Counted from the stretch's first letter, positions 31,003-39,292 are shown. The stretch is 64,000 nt of DNA from Hyphococcus luteus (GCF_002943565.1 NZ_PJCH01000005.1:930001-994000); one strand, 5' to 3'. A program made the numbers and translations. Notes: generated from the sequence alone by a model not told the origin.

Positions 31003-32403
31003 ATGGAACAATCGCCCCGCCTTTCCTTTTCCTATGTGGCGCCCAGTCAGGCGCAAAAACATGTGACCGTGAATGAGGCCCTGCGCCGGCTCGACGCGCT
31101 CGTCCAGGCGGCGGTCCGCTCACGGACCGAAACGGCGGAGCCGGCGTCTCCGGCGGAAGGCGACGCCTATATCCTGCCGGGGGACGCCAGCGGCGATGCG
31201 TGGGATAACTTTGACGCGGGCGATGTCGCCGCCTGGCAGGACGGCGCCTGGACGCGGATCGCGCCCTTCGAAGGCATGCGCGTCTGGGTCGGCGATGACG
31301 GCGAATTCGTCATTTATGACGGCGGCGCCTGGGGCGCGGTGTCCGGCGGCGGGGCTTCGGAAATCGCGGCGAAATTCGGAATCAATACGAGCGCCGATGC
31401 GACCAACCGGCTCAGCGTGAAATCCGACGCGGTGCTGTTCAGTCATGACGACGTGACGCCCGGCTCCGGCGACGCGCAGGTGAAGGTCAACAAAGCATCG
31501 GCGGGCGACACCGCCTCGCATCTGTTCCAGACGAATTTTTCCGGACGCGCGGAATTCGGTCTCACCGGCGACGATGATTTTCACATCAAGGTCAGTCCTG
31601 ACAATTTTTCGACAAGCTATGAAGCGATCGTCATCGACAAGGATAATGGCTTTGTCGGTCTGGGAGGCAGCCCTTCATCAATTCTGCACACCAAAAGAAA
31701 CGGGTCTTCGGCGTTTTCGCTCGAAAATACCGACATCGGCTCGAAAATTGTCGTGGGCGCGGCAAGCGTGGGCGCGGTTTATATGGGAAGCGCGTCCTCC
31801 CACGCCGTGCGCATTCTATGCGATAATAACGAAGTCGCCCGATTGAAAACCGACGGCAAGGTAGGCGTCGGGGAAAGTTCGCCCGACGCGCTGTTTCATG
31901 TGGATGGCGGCGGCGCGCTTTTCGGCAACCCGACCGGCGGCGACAAAGGAACGGGCACGGTGAACGCCGAGGCCGTCTATGACGATAACGCGCTGCTCTC
32001 CTGCTATGTTTTCGATCAGGCGCTCGACGGCGCCGTCGATTTGGCGAAATGGGACGCCAAAGTTCCCGACCGGCGCGTGCCCGCCGAAATCGACAAGCGC
32101 GGCGTGGAAGAGACGCCAGACAAAATCGTCAGTCCCGAACGGGTAGAGCCTCGCCTGCACGCGCCTTTGCGTAAATTCGCCGCCCGCGCCGGCACGCCTT
32201 ATGATCCTCTGACGCTCGACGGCTATGCAAGGCACTGGCGCGAAAAGCGCCATCTCTCAAGCCTGCCGAACGAAGCGGCGTACGATCCGGAAAACGGCCT
32301 TTCCAGCGGCGAATGGATACAGCGTCTCGTGGAGACCGTGGAAATTCAGGCGGTGCTGATCGAAGAGCTCAATCAGCGCACGAAAGCGCCAGAGAGACTA
32401 TGA
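31003..32403 (+). CDS. DUF2793 domain protein, phage-tail/GTA-like
   Basis: The 466-residue protein begins with the DUF2793 pattern: RLSFSYVAPSQAQKHVTVNE, ALRRLDALVQAAVRSR, then GDAYILPGDASGDAW and AWQDGAWTRIAPFEG. This domain is known from phage and gene-transfer-agent tail-region proteins of alphaproteobacteria. The middle repeats beta-rich segments (SAFSLENTDIGSKIVVG and similar) resembling tail-fibre shafts, and residues from about 330 include DDNALLSCYVFDQALDG. No phage genes adjoin it, so it is either a lone domesticated tail-type protein or part of a scattered GTA locus. Confidence 0.82.
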   Translation: MEQSPRLSFSYVAPSQAQKHVTVNEALRRLDALVQAAVRSRTETAEPASPAEGDAYILPGDASGDAWDNFDAGDVAAWQDGAWTRIAPFEGMRVWVGDDGEFVIYDGGAWGAVSGGGASEIAAKFGINTSADATNRLSVKSDAVLFSHDDVTPGSGDAQVKVNKASAGDTASHLFQTNFSGRAEFGLTGDDDFHIKVSPDNFSTSYEAIVIDKDNGFVGLGGSPSSILHTKRNGSSAFSLENTDIGSKIVVGAASVGAVYMGSASSHAVRILCDNNEVARLKTDGKVGVGESSPDALFHVDGGGALFGNPTGGDKGTGTVNAEAVYDDNALLSCYVFDQALDGAVDLAKWDAKVPDRRVPAEIDKRGVEETPDKIVSPERVEPRLHAPLRKFAARAGTPYDPLTLDGYARHWREKRHLSSLPNEAAYDPENGLSSGEWIQRLVETVEIQAVLIEELNQRTKAPERL

Positions 32404-32405
32404 CG

Positions 32406-32915
32406 TCAGGCAGGCTTGAACGTGAGCGCCACGCCGTTGTTGCAATATCTGAGCCCCGTTGGCTCCGGCCCGTCCTTGAAAACATGGCCCTGATGGCCGC
32501 CGCAGCGCGCGCAATGATATTCGGTGCGCGGAAGGATAAGTTTCAGATCGGTCTTGGTGCCGAGCGCGCCGGGAATGTAATCCCAGAAAGACGGCCAGCC
32601 GGTGCCGCTGTCGAATTTATGCTCGGATTTGAAAAGGTCGTAGCCGCAGCCGGCGCAGGCGAAAATTCCCTCGCGCTTTTCATTGTCGAGAGGGCTCGAG
32701 CCGGCGCGCTCCGTCGCTTCCTTGCGCAACACCGCATAGGCTTCGGGCGACAGGCGCTCTTTCCATTCCGCATTCGACAATTGCCATTTGTCGTAGTCGG
32801 GGATGGTGGCGGGATCGGGGTCTTTGGCCATTGCTGTTCCTTGTGTCTGGACGCCGCAGCCGGCGGCTGCGCCGAGAATGCCGAGCGTCAGATGTCGGCG
32901 CGTCAGTGCGGCCAT
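32406..32915 (-). CDS. msrB: Peptide-methionine (R)-S-oxide reductase MsrB, exported form
   Basis: The 169-residue protein carries an export signal with a twin arginine (TRRHLTLGILGAAAGCG), possibly a Tat lipoprotein signal with Cys20. The MsrB domain has both zinc CxxC pairs (CAGCG and CARCG), FDSGTGWPSFWDYI, HCARCGGHQGHVFKDG and the catalytic Cys in GLRYCNNGVAL. The last motif usually reads RYCxNS(A/V)xL; here Gly replaces Ser. It would repair methionine-R-sulfoxide in envelope proteins. It converges with the DUF2793 gene (2-base gap). Confidence 0.92.
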   Translation of the reverse strand: MAALTRRHLTLGILGAAAGCGVQTQGTAMAKDPDPATIPDYDKWQLSNAEWKERLSPEAYAVLRKEATERAGSSPLDNEKREGIFACAGCGYDLFKSEHKFDSGTGWPSFWDYIPGALGTKTDLKLILPRTEYHCARCGGHQGHVFKDGPEPTGLRYCNNGVALTFKPA

Positions 32916-32973
32916 GGGATGCTCCTCATTTCGCCCATCGAAATCAACGCCGTTTATCTAACGCTATCGGGAG

Positions 32974-33912
32974 TCAAAAAGAACTAAGGCCGAGTTCACA
33001 AAGCGGCGAGAGAAGCAGCAACAGGCCGGCGTCCCGGTTCGACTTAAACAGGGTCAAGCAGACGTGATTGTCGTGAATGTCGAGATGCTTCAATTGCCAG
33101 ACGAAATGCGCCGCGCCGGGGCCGAGCGCCAGATAATAGATCCAGTGCGCATGGATGAGCGTTCCGGCGAGCGCGAAGAAAACCAGCGTCATGGCGAAGA
33201 AAAAGCCGAGCGCGGGTTTGGTCTTCTCGCCGAGCCTGAGCGCCGTCGATTTGACGCCGATCAGCGCGTCGTCCTCCGTGTCCTGGTGGGCGTAGATCGT
33301 GTCGTAAAAGAGCGTCCAGAAAAGCCCGGCGGCGTAGAGCGCGAAAGCGGCGGCGTCGAGCTTGCCCGCCGCGGCGGCGTAGCCGACAAGCGCGCCCCAG
33401 TTGAAGGTCAGGCCGAGCCAGGCCTGCGGCCACCAGGTGATGCGCTTCATGAAAGGATAGGCGGCGACAAGCGCCAGCGAGCCGAGCCCCACGAAGATCG
33501 CGACACGATTGAACTGCAACAGCACCGCAAGACCGATGAAAGACAGAAAGACGAGAAAGGCCCAGGCCTGTTTCACGCTGATCTGTCCGGCGGGGATGGG
33601 GCGCGCCGCCGTGCGCTCTACTTTCGCGTCAAAGTCGCGGTCGACGATGTCGTTATAGGCGCAGCCCGCCCCGCGCATCGCATAGGCGCCGATGCTCATC
33701 AGGACGGCGTACCAGAGAAGATGAAATCCGGCGTAACCGCCCGCGGCGGCGAGCGCGAGGCCCCAGAAACAGGGAATGAGCAAAAGCCAGGTTCCCACCG
33801 GCCGGTCGGCGCGCATCAGCCTGAGATAGGGCTGAGCGAAAGCCGGCGCGCGCGCCACCCAATTGCCGGGAACGGCGTCGGGTGTCGCAGCGGAGGGGGC
33901 GGGGCTGGTCAT
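32974..33912 (-). CDS. ubiA: 4-hydroxybenzoate octaprenyltransferase UbiA
   Basis: The 312-residue membrane enzyme attaches the polyprenyl chain to 4-hydroxybenzoate in ubiquinone synthesis. Both aspartate-rich motifs are visible: NDIVDRDFDAKVERTAARP in the first half and DTIYAHQDTEDDALIGVKST in the second. There are about nine helices. ATG 33912 is chosen. It is divergent from rsmE and gshA, and in many alphaproteobacteria ubiA, rsmE and gshA are neighbours; here a GIY-YIG gene with palindromes separates them. Confidence 0.95.
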   Translation of the reverse strand: MTSPAPSAATPDAVPGNWVARAPAFAQPYLRLMRADRPVGTWLLLIPCFWGLALAAAGGYAGFHLLWYAVLMSIGAYAMRGAGCAYNDIVDRDFDAKVERTAARPIPAGQISVKQAWAFLVFLSFIGLAVLLQFNRVAIFVGLGSLALVAAYPFMKRITWWPQAWLGLTFNWGALVGYAAAAGKLDAAAFALYAAGLFWTLFYDTIYAHQDTEDDALIGVKSTALRLGEKTKPALGFFFAMTLVFFALAGTLIHAHWIYYLALGPGAAHFVWQLKHLDIHDNHVCLTLFKSNRDAGLLLLLSPLCELGLSSF

Positions 33913-33984
33913 GGCTTGCGGTTTAGCGCCGGAAAGGCGGGGATGCAAAACGGCGATTTATCCAGGCTCCGGTATTTCCGCCGC

Positions 33985-34064
33985 TCATCCCCGCGAAGGC
34001 GGGGATCCATCATGGTCTGCCGTCATGGAAGTCCTATCATGGATTCCCGCCAGCGGGGGAATGA
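33985..34064. repeat. REP-like palindrome pair, left of GIY-YIG gene
   Basis: Two 20-bp palindromes in opposite orientation: ATCCCCGC-GAAG-GCGGGGAT at 33987-34006 and ATTCCCGC-CA-GCGGGGGAAT at 34043-34062. Outer TCAT/ATGA and inner GGATCCAT/ATGGATT flanks are also inverted, so the whole unit folds as one long cruciform, like a BIME/REPIN. Similar ATTCCCxxxxxxxxGGGAAT elements are widespread in alphaproteobacteria and in Neisseria (dRS3). Confidence 0.85.
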
Positions 34065-34075
34065 TCGGAGGGAGC

Positions 34076-34363
34076 ATGGCTTTTTATGTCTATATATTAG
34101 CCAGCAAGAAATACGGCACGCTCTATATCGGCATGACCGACGATCTGGAAAAAAGGATATGGGAGCGCAAAGAGAAAGTGCTTAAAGGCTTCACGGCGAA
34201 ATATGACGTCAACCAACTGGTCTGGTATGAAATGCACGATACGCGCGAGAGCGCCTTCATCCGCGAAAGGTCGATGAAGAAATGGAGCCGCAACTGGAAG
34301 ATTAATCTGATTGAGAGAGAAAACCCTGATTGGGAAGACCTTTCAGAAACATGGAGCAGCTAA
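34076..34363 (+). CDS. Small GIY-YIG nuclease (COG2827/UPF0213-like)
   Basis: The 95-residue protein is a lone GIY-YIG domain: YVYILASKKYGTLYIGMTDD (Tyr-Tyr-Ile and Gly-Tyr parts), an Arg in LEKRIWERK, HDTRESAFIRERSMKKWSR (catalytic Glu in the AxxRExxMKKWxR helix), and a charged tail. It is the stand-alone type related to UvrC and homing endonucleases; its cellular role is unknown. GGAGG precedes the ATG at 34076. A REP-like palindrome pair lies 12 bases before its start and another starts 11 bases after its stop. Confidence 0.9.
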   Translation: MAFYVYILASKKYGTLYIGMTDDLEKRIWERKEKVLKGFTAKYDVNQLVWYEMHDTRESAFIRERSMKKWSRNWKINLIERENPDWEDLSETWSS

Positions 34364-34373
34364 CCCCAGCCGC

Positions 34374-34446
34374 TTATTCCCGCGCAAGCGGGAATCCATA
34401 GCTGTTAGCGGCAAACTTTTATGGATCCCCGCTTTCGTGGGGATGA
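34374..34446. repeat. REP-like palindrome pair, right of GIY-YIG gene
   Basis: ATTCCCGC-GCAA-GCGGGAAT (34376-34395) and ATCCCCGC-TTTC-GTGGGGAT (34425-34444) are inverted relative to each other, with inner AATCCATA/TATGGATC. It is the same type of element as the pair at 33985-34064, with the ATT/ATC forms in opposite order. Confidence 0.85.
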
Positions 34447-34470
34447 ACGGAGACGAAGAGATAAGAAGAG

Positions 34471-35253
34471 ATGATCCCGCGTCTTTACATCGACGGCCCG
34501 TTGCATTCAGGGCTGCCTGCGCCGCTGACGGCGGAGCAGGTCCATTATCTCAAAAACGTCCTGCGCCGTCAGGAGGGCGACGAGCTGCGCCTGTTCAATG
34601 GCGAGGACGGGGAGTTCGCCGCGCGGATCGTCGAGCTCAAAAAGAAGACCGGCGCGGCGCAGGTGGGAGAACAGACGCGCGACCAGGAAGCCGAGCCGGA
34701 TCTCGTGCTTTATTTCGCCCCGGTGAAACGGGGCCCGCTCGAGACCATCGTTCAAAAAGCGGTGGAGGTCGGGGCCGCGCGTCTCGTCCCCGTCATCACC
34801 GAGCGCACCATTGCGCCGAAACTCAATATCGCCCGGCTGCAGGCGATCGCGACGGAGGCGGCGGAGCAGTGCGGGCGTCTCAATGTTCCTTCCGTAGGCG
34901 AACCGATCAAATTCGCCGCGCTCCTTAAAACCTGGACCGAAGACCGCCGGCTTCTTTTCTGCGACGAGGCGGGCGACGAGGAAGAAAAAGAATGGGGCGG
35001 GCGCGAAGGCCGCGCCGAACCGGTGTTAGATGTGCTAAAGAGCATCGATAGCAAAACTGACGGCGGCGTTGAGCCATGGGCCATTCTCACCGGACCCGAA
35101 GGCGGCTTTTCTCCCGGCGAACGCCGTGAACTGAGAGCGAAGTCATATGTGACCGCCGCCACCTTGGGCCCGCGCATATTGCGCGCCGATACGGCGGCGA
35201 TCGCCGCGCTCGTCCTGTGGCAGGCGGCGCTTGGCGACTGGCGCCGGTCTTAA
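34471..35253 (+). CDS. rsmE: 16S rRNA (uracil(1498)-N(3))-methyltransferase RsmE
   Basis: The 260-residue SPOUT-fold enzyme has an N-terminal PUA-like part (LTAEQVHYLKNVLRRQEGDE, LFNGEDGEFAARI) and the trefoil-knot SAM-binding region: KRGPLETIVQKAVEVGAARL, TERTI, EAAEQCGRLNVP, ILTGPEGGFSPGE and LGPRILRADTAAIAAL. It methylates U1498 of 16S rRNA. It lies upstream of gshA on the same strand, 106 bases away, a conserved neighbourhood. The right palindrome pair ends 24 bases before its start. Confidence 0.95.
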   Translation: MIPRLYIDGPLHSGLPAPLTAEQVHYLKNVLRRQEGDELRLFNGEDGEFAARIVELKKKTGAAQVGEQTRDQEAEPDLVLYFAPVKRGPLETIVQKAVEVGAARLVPVITERTIAPKLNIARLQAIATEAAEQCGRLNVPSVGEPIKFAALLKTWTEDRRLLFCDEAGDEEEKEWGGREGRAEPVLDVLKSIDSKTDGGVEPWAILTGPEGGFSPGERRELRAKSYVTAATLGPRILRADTAAIAALVLWQAALGDWRRS

Positions 35254-35359
35254 CGTCGCAATAGCGTGATGGGTTTAAGGCTTGGCGGATCGCCCTTCGC
35301 GGGATAGAGCGGAAACTCGGCAAAGTGTTGTACGCAAGAAAGACGGGCCGGAGAGAGAC

Positions 35360-36733
35360 GTGACCACTGCTGCGGAACAGACCGGCCAGTCGCCGAAGAT
35401 TGAATCGCTTGACCAGCTGACGGCGCATCTTGCGAGCGGCTGCAAACCCAAAGACCGGTGGCGCATCGGCACGGAGCACGAGAAATTCGTCTTCTGCCGC
35501 ACCAGCCTCGACCCCGTTCCTTACGAAGGCGAGACCGGCATCCGCGCGATCCTCGAAGCGCTCGCCGCGGAAACCGGCTGGGACATCCTGCGCGAGGGCG
35601 ACAATCCTATCGGGCTCAAGGGCGAGGGGGCGAGCGTTTCGCTCGAACCCGGCGGGCAGTTCGAACTTTCGGGCGCGCCCTTGGAAAATATTCACCTCAC
35701 CTGCGACGAGGTGCACCGTCATCTCGAAGCGGTGAAAAAAGTCTGCGATCCCATGGGCGTCGCGTTTCTCGGCATGGGCTTCACGCCCACATGGACGCGC
35801 GAGGAAATGCCGAAAATGCCGAAGGCGCGCTACACCATCATGCGCAATTACATGCCGAAGGTGGGTTCGCTCGGTCTCGACATGATGCACCGGACCTGCA
35901 CCGTGCAGGTCAATCTCGATTTCGCGTCGGAAGCCGACATGGCGATGAAGTTCAAGACGTCGCTGGCGCTGCAGCCGATCGCGACGGCGCTCTTCGCCAA
36001 TTCCGGGCTCTATGAAGGAAAGCCCTCCGGCTACGCGTCCTATCGCGCGCATATCTGGACCGACACCGACGCGGACCGCACCGGGCTGTTGAATTTCGTT
36101 TTCGAGGACGGGTTCGGCTTCGAGCGCTATCGCGATTACATGCTCGACGTGCCGATGTATTTCGTGCGCCGGAACAATAAATTCATCGATGCGGCGGGGC
36201 AGTCTTTCCGCGACTTCCTCGCGGGCAAGCTGCCGGCCCTGCCGGGCGAAGTTCCCACTATGGAAGACTGGGAAGATCATCTGTCCACGGCCTTTCCGGA
36301 GGTGCGGCTTAAAACTTTCCTTGAAATGCGCGGCGCGGATGGCGGGCCCTGGGCGCGCATCTGCGCCCTGCCGGCGTTCTGGGTCGGGCTTCTTTATGAC
36401 GACGACGCGCTCGCCGCCGCCTGGGATGTGGCGAAGGGCTGGAGCCGCGAACAACGCGAAGCGCTGCGCGACGACGCCGCAAGATTCGGGTTGCAGGCGA
36501 AAGTCGGCGGCCGCACCGTGCAGGACGTGGCGCTGGAAGTCCTTGAGATTTCCCGCGAAGGCTTAAGGAAACGCGCGCGCATGGGCAATCTGAAAGAAGA
36601 CGAGACCACCTATCTCGACCCGCTCGTGAAGATCGCCAAAAGCGGCGTCACTATGGGCGAGTATACGGCCGAGCATTTCCTCAAGGATCTCGATGGCGAC
36701 GCGAAGAAGCTGTACGAAGAGTGCAAATACTGA
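35360..36733 (+). CDS. gshA: Glutamate-cysteine ligase GshA (alphaproteobacterial/plant type)
   Basis: The 457-residue enzyme makes gamma-glutamylcysteine, the first step of glutathione synthesis. Its pattern is that of the plant/alphaproteobacterial GCS family: RWRIGTEHEKFVF at the active-site entry, EGASVSLEPGGQFELSGAPL, YMPKVGSLGLDMMHRTCTVQ, VNLDFASEADMAMKFK, and GADGGPWARICALPAFWVGL. A GTG at 35360 preceded by GGAGAGAG is favoured over a TTG at 35282 and gives the usual family length. The C-terminal YTAEHFLKDLDGDAKKLYEE fits too. Confidence 0.94.
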   Translation: MTTAAEQTGQSPKIESLDQLTAHLASGCKPKDRWRIGTEHEKFVFCRTSLDPVPYEGETGIRAILEALAAETGWDILREGDNPIGLKGEGASVSLEPGGQFELSGAPLENIHLTCDEVHRHLEAVKKVCDPMGVAFLGMGFTPTWTREEMPKMPKARYTIMRNYMPKVGSLGLDMMHRTCTVQVNLDFASEADMAMKFKTSLALQPIATALFANSGLYEGKPSGYASYRAHIWTDTDADRTGLLNFVFEDGFGFERYRDYMLDVPMYFVRRNNKFIDAAGQSFRDFLAGKLPALPGEVPTMEDWEDHLSTAFPEVRLKTFLEMRGADGGPWARICALPAFWVGLLYDDDALAAAWDVAKGWSREQREALRDDAARFGLQAKVGGRTVQDVALEVLEISREGLRKRARMGNLKEDETTYLDPLVKIAKSGVTMGEYTAEHFLKDLDGDAKKLYEECKY

Positions 36734-36756
36734 AGACGGCTGCAAAACAGAAACAT

Positions 36757-36896
36757 CTTCATCCTGAGGAGCAGATCGCAAACGAAAGTTTGCGGTCTGC
36801 GTCTCGAAGGATCGGCCGCGAATGCAACGCCTGCCGCCGATCCTTCGAGACGCGTTCGCCATTGCTTTGCAATGCCAAACGCTCCTCAGGATGAAG
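36757..36896. repeat. Long inverted repeat (alphaproteobacterial palindromic element)
   Basis: Outer arms CTTCATCCTGAGGAGC (36757-36772) and GCTCCTCAGGATGAAG (36881-36896) are exact inverses. Inner arms GTCTCGAAGGATCGG (36801-36815) and CCGATCCTTCGAGAC (36837-36851) are also exact inverses. The intervening part includes partly paired CGAAAGTTTGCG-type segments. The 140-bp unit resembles the dispersed palindromic repeats of rhizobial/caulobacterial genomes. It sits between gshA and the DNA glycosylase and overlaps the latter's start. Confidence 0.88.
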
Positions 36897-37547
36897 GAGG
36901 TGCTTGCGAATAAGGATCGCCTCGACGTTTTCGGCGACACCGCCGAGGCTTGTGCGACGCTCGCGAAAAAAGACGCCTGTCTCGCCCGCGCCCTCGACGC
37001 CATCGGCGAGCCGCATATCCGCCGCCGTCCCGGCGGGTTCGAGGCGCTCTTCCGCATCATTGTCGAACAGCAGGTTTCCGTGCCGAGCGCGCAGGCGATC
37101 TGGGCGCGATGCCAGGCGGGGATGGACCCGTCCGATCCTGACCACGCCCTCCATCATGGCGAAGAAGGGCTTCGCGGTTTCGGTCTTTCGACGCCGAAGG
37201 CGCGTTATGTGACGGCGCTTGCCGGCCATTGGCGCTCTGGCGGGATCAGCGAGGAGAAACTCGCTGAAATGAGTGACGAGGAAGCGGCCGCAGCGCTGCA
37301 GGAAATCAAGGGGATCGGCCCCTGGACGGCGGCGATCTATCTTCTTTTCTGCGAAGGCCGGGTCGACATCTGGCCGCCCGGCGACGTGGCGCTGCTCGGC
37401 GCCTATCGCGCCGCAAGGCGCCGGGGCCCCGAGCCGGACATGAAATTTCTCGATTCCCGTGCGCAAAAATGGCGGCCCTATCGCGGCCTTGCTGCGCATA
37501 TTCTCTGGACTTATTACGCCCATCTGCGCGGGCGCGCGCCGATTTAA
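36891..37547 (+). CDS. DNA-3-methyladenine glycosylase, AlkA-like HhH-GPD protein
   Basis: The protein (218 residues from the ATG at 36891) has the HhH-GPD layout: GGFEALFRIIVEQQVSVPSA, AEMSDEEAAAALQEIKGIGP and GPWTAAIYLLFCEGRVDIWP, followed by GDVAL with the catalytic Asp. Such enzymes remove alkylated bases in base-excision repair. The ATG lies inside the right arm of the long inverted repeat (ATGAAGGAG), so that repeat supplies the start and N-terminal codons. An alternative GTG at 36900 is possible. The frame further upstream to 36822 is repeat sequence only. Confidence 0.88.
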   Translation: MKEVLANKDRLDVFGDTAEACATLAKKDACLARALDAIGEPHIRRRPGGFEALFRIIVEQQVSVPSAQAIWARCQAGMDPSDPDHALHHGEEGLRGFGLSTPKARYVTALAGHWRSGGISEEKLAEMSDEEAAAALQEIKGIGPWTAAIYLLFCEGRVDIWPPGDVALLGAYRAARRRGPEPDMKFLDSRAQKWRPYRGLAAHILWTYYAHLRGRAPI

Positions 37548-37729
37548 ATGTTTTTATAGACTGTTGCGAAAATATCCCGATAATCGTCAAACTTCTGTCA
37601 TGCAGAATCATATATAGGCATAAGCACGCCGAAACGTTTAAACTAATCCGACAGCAGGGGAGTTCCCGCTTTCAAGAGTTCGAGTCGACATTTTCGGTTT
37701 GACCTTTCCGCTTCGCGGGAGCAGCGCTG

Positions 37730-38296
37730 ATGTCTGCTGCGCTTAAATCCCCCGACGCCTGCCCCGCTCTTGTTCTGAATGCGGATTTTCGTCCCTTAAG
37801 CTATTTTCCTTTATCGCTCTGGTCATGGCAGGACACGCTGAAAGCGGTGTTTCTCGACCGCGTCGACGTGGTCGCGCAATATGACACCAAGGTGCATTCG
37901 GCCAAGTTCGAAATGCGCCTGCCTTCGGTGGTCTCGCTCCGGAATTATGTCAGCCATTCGCGCGCGCCGGCCTTTACGCGCTTCAACGTGTTCCTGCGCG
38001 ACAGCTTCACCTGCCAGTATTGCGGCTCGAATGCGCGCGATCATTTAACCTTCGATCACGTCATTCCGCGCTCGCAGGGCGGGCGCACCACCTGGGAAAA
38101 CATTGTCGCGGCCTGTTCGGGCTGCAACATCAAAAAGGGCGGACGCACCCCGCGCGAGGCGAAAATGTTCCCGGACCGCGCGCCGAAGCGGCCGAGCATG
38201 TTCGAGCTCAATGAGCGCGGGCGGGCCTTTCCGCCCCACTACCTGCATGAAAGCTGGCAGGATTTTCTCTATTGGGACTGCGAACTCGAGCCCTGA
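37730..38296 (+). CDS. HNH endonuclease
   Basis: The 188-residue protein has an N-terminal domain (ALVLNADFRPLSYFPLSLWS) common to the alphaproteobacterial HNH family and a C-terminal HNH motif with two zinc CxxC pairs: FTCQYCGSNA, LTFDHVIPRSQGGRTTWENI (HNH His and Asn) and CSGCNIKKGGRTPREA. Members are conserved chromosomal proteins; their substrate is not known. Promoter elements are likely in the 182-base AT-richer gap after the glycosylase gene. Confidence 0.92.
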   Translation: MSAALKSPDACPALVLNADFRPLSYFPLSLWSWQDTLKAVFLDRVDVVAQYDTKVHSAKFEMRLPSVVSLRNYVSHSRAPAFTRFNVFLRDSFTCQYCGSNARDHLTFDHVIPRSQGGRTTWENIVAACSGCNIKKGGRTPREAKMFPDRAPKRPSMFELNERGRAFPPHYLHESWQDFLYWDCELEP

Positions 38297-38404
38297 TAGG
38301 GCTGTTGTCCCCCATGGCTGTTCTTTTGGCGTTCGCGTTGAGGCGGCGGCGGCCTTGGCCTATGATCATTGTCAATTCATTGAACTGGCGGGAGGATGCG
38401 TCCG

Positions 38405-39181
38405 ATGAAAACCCTGTTTCACTCTTTTCCGGCTGTGCTGAAGCGCGGCCTCGTTGTGCTCGGCGTTCTGGCCGCCGGCGCCTGCGCTTATAACGAGACG
38501 CTCGGACGCAACCAGCTTCTGTTCGTTTCCCAGGGCCAGATGGCCCAGCTCGCAAGCTCGGCCTGGACCGATTTGAAAAAGCAGGAGCCGACCACCAGCG
38601 ATCCGAAATATCTGAACCGGGTCAATCGGGTCGCACCCAAGATCATCCGGGCGGCCGGCGAGAATCCGGCGGAGTGGGAAGTCGAGGTTTTCAAGTCGGA
38701 TCAGATCAACGCGTTTGCGCTGCCGGGCGGCAAGATCGGCATCTATACCGGCATTCTCGATCTCATGGACAATGACTCGCAAATCGCGGCGGTTCTCGGC
38801 CATGAAGTGGCGCATGTGAAATTCAACCATTCGGGCGAGCGCTACAGCCAGACGGCGGCGGCGCAAACGGCGCTCAGCGCTGGCGGCGCGCTTGTCGGCG
38901 ACAGCCAGGTCGGCACGACTGCGCTTCAGGCGCTCGGGCTCGGGGCGCAATATGGCGTGCTTTTGCCCTTTTCGCGCAAGCACGAGCTCGAAGCCGATAA
39001 ATTCGGGCTGCGCTACATGGCCCGGGCCGGCTACGACATGGATGAAGCCGTGCGCTTCTGGCAGAAAATGTCGGCCCAGAAAAACGGCGCGCCGCCGGAA
39101 TTCATGTCGACTCACCCCTCGGACGCGACCCGCATCGCGCAGTTGAAACGCGAAATCCAGCTGATCCGCTCGGGTTCATGA
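38405..39181 (+). CDS. M48 family metalloprotease, envelope-associated
   Basis: The 258-residue protein starts MKTLFHSFPAVLKRGLVVLG with a signal peptide ending LAAGAC, a possible but imperfect lipobox. The zinc motif is GHEVAHVKFNHSGER (HExxH), with the third ligand in HELEADKFGLRYMARAGYD. It resembles the LoiP/BepA group that degrades misassembled outer-membrane proteins. An ATG at 38396 is 9 bases upstream, but GGGAGG better serves 38405. It lies just upstream of the tRNA-His gene. Confidence 0.9.
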   Translation: MKTLFHSFPAVLKRGLVVLGVLAAGACAYNETLGRNQLLFVSQGQMAQLASSAWTDLKKQEPTTSDPKYLNRVNRVAPKIIRAAGENPAEWEVEVFKSDQINAFALPGGKIGIYTGILDLMDNDSQIAAVLGHEVAHVKFNHSGERYSQTAAAQTALSAGGALVGDSQVGTTALQALGLGAQYGVLLPFSRKHELEADKFGLRYMARAGYDMDEAVRFWQKMSAQKNGAPPEFMSTHPSDATRIAQLKREIQLIRSGS

Positions 39182-39202
39182 ACGCCTTGCGCCCCGCGCG
39201 CA

Positions 39203-39235
39203 AAATCCGGCCCGAAATCCGGCCCAAAATCCGGT
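39203..39235. repeat. Short tandem repeat, 12-bp unit
   Basis: AAATCCGGCCCG, AAATCCGGCCCA and a third, partial AAATCCGGT lie head to tail between the M48 protease gene and tRNA-His. It is a non-coding local tandem repeat with no evident role. Confidence 0.7.
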
Positions 39236-39292
39236 CAGGGCCCGCTTGAAATAGCGCCCGCCCGCGCGTAGGTTCCGCGCCTCTCGAAAAGG

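Noticed and set aside
33985-34446. The four palindromes around 34 kb as a CRISPR array
   Set aside because: They alternate in orientation, flank a gene and have no regular spacers.
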